A stretch of DNA of 64,000 nucleotides from Streptomyces sp. SolWspMP-5a-2 (GTDB lineage Bacteria > Actinomycetota > Actinomycetes > Streptomycetales > Streptomycetaceae): assembly GCF_900091845.1 (NCBI RefSeq), contig NZ_FMCI01000251.1, positions 1-64,000 on the forward strand, read 5' to 3'. A model generated the notes under the pieces. That model saw nothing but the letters and a program-made list of their open reading frames with translations. It made no database searches and had not been told where the DNA came from. This document shows, in pieces, positions 1-7,300 of this stretch. Made by a program: the position numbers and the translations under genes. Every line of letters begins with the position of its first letter. The first letter of the stretch is position 1.

Positions 1-626
1 TCCGGGCCGGCGAGCGCGAGCGCCGCCGCGCCCAGCACCGCGACCGCGGCGACGGACGCCGCGGCGATCAGCGCGGTCCGCCGACGCGCCCGCGGAACGG
101 AAACCCCGGTCGCTCCGGTCGCTTCGGCCGCCCCGGCCGCCCTTCTCGACGTCCCGTCCCCGGACGACCCGTGGACGACGACCGGACAGTCGTCGTCATC
201 CCCGTCGGCACCCTCGCCGGCACCCCTGTCCCCGGGGTGCTCCCCGTCCCCGTCCCCGCCACCGGTCCCGTCCCCCGGCCGGGCGCGGGCCCCGCTTCCG
301 ACGGCACCCGTCTCCCCGGGGTCGGGCGGCCGCGGGGCGCTCCTGTCCGTCCGCTCCGTCCTGCGGACCCGTGCCGCGTCCGCGAGGACCCAGTGGCGGT
401 GCAGTTCCACCAGCTCCTCCGAGGTCGCCCGGCAGATCCTGGCCAGCCGTTCCACCGGCGCGTAGTCGGCCGGTACGGCCGCGCCCGTGCAGTAGCGGTG
501 CAGCGTCGAGGTGCTCAGGTGGAGCCGCCCGGCGAGCGTGCCGTAGCTGAGCCCCGAGCGCTCCTTCAGCCCCCGCAGCAGCCGCGCGAACGCCTCGGCC
601 TCGTCGCCCTCCGTCGCTCCCGACAC
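1..626 (-). CDS. HTH regulator with C-terminal membrane segment (partial)
   Basis: The reading frame is open from a GTG to the window edge, so the C-terminus is missing. The first ~70 residues form a lambda-repressor/XRE-like helix-turn-helix (GLSYGTLAGRLHLSTSTLHR). A Pro/Gly/Asp-rich linker follows, then a predicted membrane helix (TALIAAASVAAVAVLGAAAL) about 10 residues before the cut. This HTH-linker-TM layout is common in Streptomyces proteins with an outside sensory or binding domain, but that domain lies beyond the window. I chose the GTG at 626 because a GGAG lies 10 nt upstream; an in-frame GTG at 635 would have the same motif only about 1 nt away. The gene diverges from the lipoprotein at 811, with about 180 bp of shared promoter region. 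Confidence 0.75.
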   Translation of the reverse strand, partial: MSGATEGDEAEAFARLLRGLKERSGLSYGTLAGRLHLSTSTLHRYCTGAAVPADYAPVERLARICRATSEELVELHRHWVLADAARVRRTERTDRSAPRPPDPGETGAVGSGARARPGDGTGGGDGDGEHPGDRGAGEGADGDDDDCPVVVHGSSGDGTSRRAAGAAEATGATGVSVPRARRRTALIAAASVAAVAVLGAAALALAGP

Positions 627-810
627 CCGTTCCACTCTCCCCCGCGTCCCGTCCCGCGTCCCAGGGACAGTGTGTTCTGCCTGGTCAGACCCCGTCCCGG
701 CGTTCCGGCGTCCCTGATCGGGCGCTGACCGTGGCCTCGGGGACGGATCACCCCGCACGCTTCTTTCATCCAATCACCACCCCCACCCGACGCCGAAGGG
801 GCACTGCCAC

Positions 811-1569
811 ATGTCCAGCATCCGCACCTCCCGCACCCGTCTCCTCGCCGCCGCCGCGACCGTCGTCCTCGCGGGGCTCTCGCTGACCGCGTGCAGCGAC
901 GGGACGGGTGTGCACGACGAAGGCGCCTCTAAGGTCTCCGGCGGCCCGGCCGGGACCTCCCCGCGGCCCTCCGCCGACGCGAGCGGCGGCCCGGACGCGA
1001 CGGCCGGACAGGACCGGGCGCCGGACGGGAAGACGGACGGACAGACGGACGGGAAGCGGGGCGGGTCGGCGGGTTCGGGCTCCGGTTCCTCGGGCGCGGA
1101 GTCCGCGTCCCTCACCGAGCGGCCCGTCGCCGAGGCCCCCGCCAAGGTCACCTGCGAGGGTTCCACCACCAAGACGGTCGCCACCCCGCTGACCCGCCCG
1201 CTGAACCACCTGCTGCTCAAGGTCACCAACACCGGCGGCAAGCGCTGCTACCTCTACCACTACCCGGCCGTCCGGTTCGGGCAGGAGCAGGCCGTGCCGC
1301 CGGTCGTCGAGGAGTCGCGGCCGCAGGCGGTCGTCACCCTGGAGCCGGGCCAGTCCGGCTACGCCTCGGTGCTCCTGTCGGCCGCCGACGGCAGCGGCGG
1401 GCACGGCTACACCTCGCACTCCCTCGACGTCGCTTTCTTCGGCGCCGAGCTGGCGGGCAGCGTCGGCAAGGGCGCCCACCCCGCGCTGCCCGCCAAGGGC
1501 GTGTACGTCGACGAGTCCCTGAAGGTCACCTACTGGCAGCAGGACATGGACGACGCCGTCCAGTGGTGA
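811..1569 (+). CDS. DUF4232-type secreted lipoprotein
   Basis: This is a 252-residue predicted lipoprotein. A short basic N-terminus and hydrophobic stretch end in the lipobox LTAC, with Cys28 as the lipidation site. A Ser/Gly/Asp-rich spacer (residues ~30-105) leads to a C-terminal beta domain with the DUF4232 pattern: KRCYLYHYPAVRF, then a Gln/Glu-rich stretch and GYASVLLSAADG. Function is unknown; proteins of this kind sit on the outer membrane face. A GAAGGGG lies 8 nt before the ATG. It is divergent from the HTH/TM regulator and ends 12 nt before the convergent heme-protein gene. Confidence 0.8.
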   Translation: MSSIRTSRTRLLAAAATVVLAGLSLTACSDGTGVHDEGASKVSGGPAGTSPRPSADASGGPDATAGQDRAPDGKTDGQTDGKRGGSAGSGSGSSGAESASLTERPVAEAPAKVTCEGSTTKTVATPLTRPLNHLLLKVTNTGGKRCYLYHYPAVRFGQEQAVPPVVEESRPQAVVTLEPGQSGYASVLLSAADGSGGHGYTSHSLDVAFFGAELAGSVGKGAHPALPAKGVYVDESLKVTYWQQDMDDAVQW

Positions 1570-1581
1570 CGCCCGCCCCGC

Positions 1582-2508
1582 TCACGCGTCGGGCAGCGAC
1601 GCCGCGAGGTGCTCCCACGCGGTGTGCACCCGCTCCTCGACGATGCCGAACTGCGTGAGCACCGCCACGCACCGCCCGTCCTCGTCGTCCAGCTCGATCG
1701 CCGAGGTCGGGCCGTGCGCCGCCGCCGAGCGGACCAGGTGGCAGCCACGGACGCGGGTCAGGTCGATCTCCACCGAGCTGTCCGCGACCGCGGCGAACAC
1801 CCGCCCGCCGACGGTCCGTTCGGTGACGTGCACCCGGCCGCCGCAGACCTGAACGGCGGCCGGGGCGAACACCGCCACCCCGACCGGCAGCCCGACCGAG
1901 CAGACGTGGTCGAGCACCGCGGGCACCAACTCGGCGCCGATCGGCCGGTGTTCGCCCCGGTACCGGTGGATGGCCGCGCGCCGGGCCGCCCCGCCGTCCG
2001 CGAGGATCGCGTCGAGCTGCGCGAGCTGGTCGCCGTCCTCCCACCCGGGCACCCCGGGCGCGGGGCCGGGTTCGTCCCGGAGCGCGCCCGGTGCGACGGT
2101 CCCGGCGAGGCCGGACAGCAGCCGGTCGCCCTCGGACAGCAGCCGCCCCTGGTGCGCGGTCGCGCCGTCGGCGTCGAAGAGGCGCACGGCGACCGAGCCG
2201 GTCTCCTCGTCCCGCGCGACGGCGGCGGACGCGACGCCGTCGAGCCGCAGGGTGATGGCGCCCGGGGTGAGCGCGAACGCCTCGCCGCGCACGGTCGGCA
2301 CGGCGTAGCTGCCGGCCTGGTCGATGCGGGCGGCCGGCCCGCCGGTGACGGCCTGGACGTGCTGGAAGAGGGTGAGGCAGCGGGCCAGTTCGGGCATCCG
2401 CGCGTCGATCAGCCGCACGCTGCCGCGGCGCCTGCCGCAGCACCCCTCGAACGCGCAGCCACCGCCGTGCCCGCCGCCCGCTCCGGACGCTGCTTCCTGG
2501 TTCGTCAT
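1582..2508 (-). CDS. HmuS/ChuS-like hemin-degrading-factor family protein
   Basis: This 308-residue protein is the last gene of the minus-strand operon and starts 2 nt after the diflavin reductase stop. I recognise two repeated halves like HmuS/ChuS. The first has LFQHVQAVTGG, a GAITLRLDG strand and VAVRLFDADGATAHQGRLL, matching the family's QFFD..G.AVHK-type segment. The second has PVGVAVFAPAAVQVCGGRVH, then AIELDDEDGR and a W..L..SL ending. Family members bind heme and some degrade it. The N-terminus is unusual: Gly/His-rich with CAFEGCC near residue 20, which could bind metal. The assignment is by eye from spaced motifs, so the fold is more secure than the activity. Operon position and the iron-box-like site upstream fit a role in iron or heme metabolism. 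Confidence 0.55.
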   Translation of the reverse strand: MTNQEAASGAGGGHGGGCAFEGCCGRRRGSVRLIDARMPELARCLTLFQHVQAVTGGPAARIDQAGSYAVPTVRGEAFALTPGAITLRLDGVASAAVARDEETGSVAVRLFDADGATAHQGRLLSEGDRLLSGLAGTVAPGALRDEPGPAPGVPGWEDGDQLAQLDAILADGGAARRAAIHRYRGEHRPIGAELVPAVLDHVCSVGLPVGVAVFAPAAVQVCGGRVHVTERTVGGRVFAAVADSSVEIDLTRVRGCHLVRSAAAHGPTSAIELDDEDGRCVAVLTQFGIVEERVHTAWEHLAASLPDA

Positions 2509-2510
2509 CC

Positions 2511-4379
2511 TCAGTACACGTCCCGTACGTAGCGCTTCGCCCGCCGCAGCCCGGCGAGGTACTCGGCGGCGTCGTCGGCCCCCCGGCCGCGCTGCCCCGC
2601 GACGACGTCGAGCAGCGCCGCCTCGACGTCCCGCGCCATCCGGGAGGCGTCCCCGCAGACGTACACGTACGCCCCGTCCTGGAGCCACGCGTACAGCTCC
2701 CGCGCCCGCTCCCGCATCCGGGACTGCACATAGACCTTCGCGGCCTGGTCCCGGGAGAACGCCAGGTCCAGTTCGGTCAGCACGCCCCGCTCGCGCAGCG
2801 CGGTCAGCTCGTCCTCGTAGACGAAGTCGGTGGCGCGGTGCCGGTCGCCGAAGAACAGCCAGTTGCGGCCGGTGGCGCCGCGCGCGGCCCGCTCGTGCAG
2901 GAAGCCGCGGAACGGCGCGACCCCGGTGCCGGGGCCGATCATGACGATCGGGGCGTCGTCGTCCGCCGGGACGCCGAAGGACGCGTTCGGCTGGAGGTGG
3001 ACGCCGACGACCGCGTCCCCGCCCGCCCGGTCCGCGAGGTACGTCGACGCGACGCCCTCGTGGCGGCGCCGGTCCACGCCCTCGTAGCGGACCGACGCCA
3101 CGGTGAGGTGGACCCGGCCCGGGTGCGCGAGCGGGCTCGACGAGATCGAGTACTGCCGGGCCTGGAGCGGCCGCAGCAGCGGCAGCAGCTCCCCGGCGTC
3201 CGGCGCGGCCCGTCCGGCGTCCCGCAGCAGGTCGACGACGTCCCGGCCGGTGAGCCAGGCGTCGAGGTCGGAGCGGTCGCCGCGGCCGACGACCGCCGCG
3301 AGACCGCTCGCCGGTGCCCGCTCCACCAGGTCGGCGATCAGCTCCTTCGACGGCGTGCGGATCTCCCGCCCGGTGCGCAGCACCTCGGCGAGCGGCCCGT
3401 CCGCGGTCTCCTCGTCGCCGCGCGCGCCGAGCTGTCCGAGCAGCGCGCCGACCAGCCCGTCCCCGTTCACCGGGGAGACGGCCAGCGCGTCGCCCGCCGT
3501 GTACGCGATGCCGCTGTCGCCGAGGTCGAACTCGTAGTGCCTGATCTCCTTCGCGCTCCCCGGCGCCGACAGCAGCCGGTTCACCAGGAGCCGGGAGCGG
3601 TAGGGGTTGCGCCGGTTCCAGCGGGAGCGGCCCGGCGCCGCCGCCTGCCCGGACGTCCCCGTCCCGGACGCCGCCGCCTGCCCGGCCCCGGAACCCGCCC
3701 CGGAACCCGCCCCGGAACCGGCCCCGGGCGCCGGGACGCCGGTGTCCCGGGCCTGCTCCGCGCCGGTCTCGGCGGCCAGCCGGTCGAGCACCTCGGCCGT
3801 CCAGAGCGCCGCGGGTTCCTCGAAGTCGACGTCGCAGTCGGCCCGTTGGCGGACACGCTCCGCGCCGAGCTGCTCCAGGCGGGTGTCGAGGAGCTTCGCG
3901 GCCTGGCAGAAGTCGTCGTAGCCGCGGTCGCCGAGGCCGAGCACCGCGAACCGCACGCCGTCCAGGCGCGGCGCCGGCGCGGCCCGCAGCGCCTCCCAGA
4001 ACAGGCCCGCGTTGTCCGGGAGTTCGCCCTCGCCGTAGGTCGAGACGATGACCAGCACATGGGACATGGCGGCGAGCCGCTCCGGGGTGACGGTGTCCAG
4101 CGCGGCGACGCGCCCGCCGAGCCCGCGCGCCCGCGCCCCGGCGGCGACCTCGCCCGCGAGGAACTCGGCGTTGCCGGTCTGGCTGCCGTAGAGGACGTCG
4201 ATCGTCGCGGCGGGCGCGCCCGGACCGTCCGCGCCGGAACCGTGCGCGCCGGAACCGTCCGCGTCCCGGCGTCCGGCCGCCGCGATGCCCGCCATGAACC
4301 CGGCGAGCCACGCCTCCTGTTCGGCGGAGAACGGCGCGTCGGCCGGGATCAGGGAGCCGGTCGGGGGCAGGAGCGTCAT
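2511..4379 (-). CDS. Diflavin reductase (sulfite reductase flavoprotein alpha-like)
   Basis: A 622-residue diflavin NADPH reductase of the CysJ/P450-reductase type. The flavodoxin FMN domain (~residues 54-190) shows YGSQTGNAEFLAGE and STYGEGELPDNAGLFWEAL. A low-complexity Gly-Ser-Ala linker (GSGAG repeats, ~200-235) follows. The FAD domain carries RQYSISSSP, and the NADPH domain carries GPGTGVAPFRGFL, FFGDRHRATDFVYEDEL and YVCGDASRM, ending in an aromatic Tyr. The start ATG overlaps the stop of the upstream glutamate-synthase-like gene by 4 nt (ATGA), so the two are probably translationally coupled. No sulfite reductase hemoprotein gene is adjacent. The likely partner is therefore the upstream protein or the downstream heme protein, although the family name suggests sulfite reduction. 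The electron acceptor is inferred, not shown. Confidence 0.8.
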   Translation of the reverse strand: MTLLPPTGSLIPADAPFSAEQEAWLAGFMAGIAAAGRRDADGSGAHGSGADGPGAPAATIDVLYGSQTGNAEFLAGEVAAGARARGLGGRVAALDTVTPERLAAMSHVLVIVSTYGEGELPDNAGLFWEALRAAPAPRLDGVRFAVLGLGDRGYDDFCQAAKLLDTRLEQLGAERVRQRADCDVDFEEPAALWTAEVLDRLAAETGAEQARDTGVPAPGAGSGAGSGAGSGAGQAAASGTGTSGQAAAPGRSRWNRRNPYRSRLLVNRLLSAPGSAKEIRHYEFDLGDSGIAYTAGDALAVSPVNGDGLVGALLGQLGARGDEETADGPLAEVLRTGREIRTPSKELIADLVERAPASGLAAVVGRGDRSDLDAWLTGRDVVDLLRDAGRAAPDAGELLPLLRPLQARQYSISSSPLAHPGRVHLTVASVRYEGVDRRRHEGVASTYLADRAGGDAVVGVHLQPNASFGVPADDDAPIVMIGPGTGVAPFRGFLHERAARGATGRNWLFFGDRHRATDFVYEDELTALRERGVLTELDLAFSRDQAAKVYVQSRMRERARELYAWLQDGAYVYVCGDASRMARDVEAALLDVVAGQRGRGADDAAEYLAGLRRAKRYVRDVY

Positions 4380-7300
4380 GTCGTCACCGCGTCCGTCGGG
4401 GCCTGCGGGGCGCGGCGTCCGGCGATGTCGGCGAGCGCCGCGGTGGCGAGCAGCTCGTCGAACCGGGCGGCGCGCACGCGGCCTGCGTTCTTCGTGTTCT
4501 GGTGGATGATCCAGCCGTAGGTGCCGGGCGCGTCCACGCTGAGGTTGTTGCGGCGGCTCAGCGCCTGCTTGTAGTCGTCGAGGCGCTTGATCGCGACGAG
4601 GGTGGCCAACTCCCCGTCGTCGAACCGCTCCAGGGTGCCGCGCAGGTACCGCACGACGCGCTGCTTGACGAAGAAGTCCTCGGTGAGCACGAGGTTGCGG
4701 ACCGCCGCGGCGACCCTCGGGTCGTCGGGACCGGTCGCGCCCGGCACCCGTTCGAGCGCCAGGTCCTGGGCGGCGCCGAGCACCGTGTACGAGGACAGCA
4801 GCGAGAACATGTCGTCGTCGCCCCGGTCGCCGAGGGCCGGGGCCCGGCCGCCGAGCACGGTGCGGCGGTCGCGGTAGTCGACCTTGAACGCGCGCAGCTT
4901 CTCCGTCGCGATGGACGTGGCGAGTTCGTCGAGGAGTTCACCGCGGGTCGCCGCCGCGAGGATCTCCGTGGAGTCCTGGTAGAGCAGCAGCGCGCGGGGC
5001 ATCCCGCAGTACACGTGCCGCCGTTCGGCCGCCCAGTCCGCGAGCAGGCGCCGGGCCAGCGGCGATCCGGTGGCCTGCGCGTGCCAGGTCAGCAGCAGCC
5101 GGACGGCCTCCTCGTGGAAGGCGCCGTGGGCGGTGTCGGTCACCGGGAAGACCAGCAGCGAGTCGGCGCTGACCCGGTCGCGGACCTCCCCCGTGGGGTC
5201 GTACTGGTAGAGGAAGCCGCCGCTCATGCCGTTGCCGAGGCCCTTGCCGAAGCCGCCGAGGTTGAGCACGGCACCGCCGGTCATGTACTCGCAGCCGAAG
5301 TCGCCGAGGCCCTCGACGACGGCGGTGGCACCGGAGTTGCGCACCGCGAACCGGTCGCCCGCCTCGCCCTGCACGAACGTGCGGCCGCCGGTCGCGCCGA
5401 ACAGCGCGAAGTTCCCGACCAGGACGTTCCCGCCGCGCTCGGCGGAGCCGCCGCCGGGCGCGCGGACGACGATCCGGCCGCCGCTCTGGCTCTTGCCGAC
5501 GCCGTCGTTGGCGGTGCCTGTGTGTTCGAGGGTGATGCCGTCGTTGCAGAACACGCCGTAGGACTGGCCCGCCGACCCGGTGGTGCGGACCCGGACGGCG
5601 TCGTCGACGAGCCGCCTGCGGCCCCGGTCGTCGACGGTGACGGCGGGCAGCCCTGACAGGTCGTCGCCGCCGTGGTTGAGGAGCCGTTCGACGTCCACCG
5701 AGAGCTGTCCGCCCACCGACTTGTCGCTGTTGCGCAGCGGGACGCCCTCGACGAGCAGCGCGGCCTCCCGCCTGTCGACGAGCGCGGCGCGGACCCGGTC
5801 GAGGAGGGCGTCGTCGGTGGTGAAGTCGGCCTCCAGGTACCGCGGTTCGCGGACGGTGCGCTCCGGCACCCGGGCCAGCAGCGCGCGGACGTCGAGGCGT
5901 CCGACGCTCGCCGGGTGGTCGAGGAGCTGGAGCAGGTCGGTGCGCCCGCGCGCCTCCCGCAGCGATCTGAGGCCGAGCCGGGCCAGGATGTGCCGGACGT
6001 CGTGCGCGATGTTCAGCAGGTACTGCGCCAGCGCCCGCGGATCGCCCTCGAACGCCTCGGAGTTGGTGGTGAGCCCGGCCGGGCACTTCACGTTGCAGTT
6101 CTTCGCCATCACGCAGCCGAGCATCATCAGCGCGGTGGTGCCGAACTCGAAGCTGTCGCCGCCCAGCAGCGCCGACGTGACGACGTCGCCGCCGGTCTGG
6201 TGCGCGCCGGAGCAGCGCAGCGTGACCTTCTGCCTGAGCCCGTTGGCGACCAGCGCCTGGTGCACCTCGGCGACGCCGATCTCCGCCGAACGCCCCGCGT
6301 ACTTCAGGCTGGTGACGGCCGCGGCGCCGGTCCCGCCGGTGTTCCCGGCCACGTTGATCACGTCGGCGCCCGCCTTGGCGACACCGACCGCGATGGTGCC
6401 GATGCCCTCCGAGGAGACCAGCTTCACGATCACCCGCACCCGGGCGGCCTTGCAGTCGTGGATGAGCTGCGCGAGGTCCTCGATCGAGTACGTGTCGTGG
6501 TGCGGGGGCGGCGAGATCAGCTCGATGCCGGGGGTGCCGCCGCGGGCCGCCGCGATGTCGACGGTGACCTTCGGCGCGGGCAACTGGCCGCCCTCGCCCG
6601 GCTTCGCGCCCTGCCCGATCTTGATCTCCAGCTCCTGGAGCATCGGATCGGCGAGGTACCCGGCCCAGATGCCGAACCGGCCGGACGCGAACTGCTTGAT
6701 CCGGGAGCCGCGGAGGGTGCCGTACCGGGAGTGGTGCTCGCCGCCCTCGCCGCTGTTCGACATCCCGCCGACCATGTTCGTGCCGTGCGCGACGGCCTCG
6801 TGCGCGGTCGCCACCAGCGCGCCGTGGCTCATCGCGCCGGAGGCGAGGGCGCGGGTGATCTCGTGCGCGGGCTGCACCTCGGCCGGCGGTACGGCGGCGG
6901 GCGCCCGGCCGAGCAGCGCGAGCAGCCGCGCCGCGTCCGCGACGGCGGTGACGACGACGCCGTCGTCGCCCGCGTCCCGGTGCTCCACCTGCCCGGGGTA
7001 CGCGAGCGAGAGCCCCTCGGCCAGCGCCGCGTGCCGCCCGGCCCCGTCCCCCTCGCCCGCCCCGAGCCGCAACCGGACGGTGCGGCGGGCGCCGGAGGGG
7101 TCCCCGTCCCCGGCCGGGGTCACGGAGACGCCGCGCACCATGATGCTCGCGTTGCCGTCGGTCGAGAAGCGGCCCAGTTCGCGGGCGAACTCGCGCGGTT
7201 CGCGCAGCCCCGTGACGTCGGCGGGCAGCGCGAGGACGTCCCGCAGCGCGGACGGGCGGCGGGCGCGTTCCTCGTGGGTGGTGCGCAGGAAGTCCAGATA

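Noticed and set aside
2511-4379. CysJ of a sulfite reductase operon
   Set aside because: No CysI or other sulfate-assimilation gene is near; I kept the neutral name diflavin reductase.
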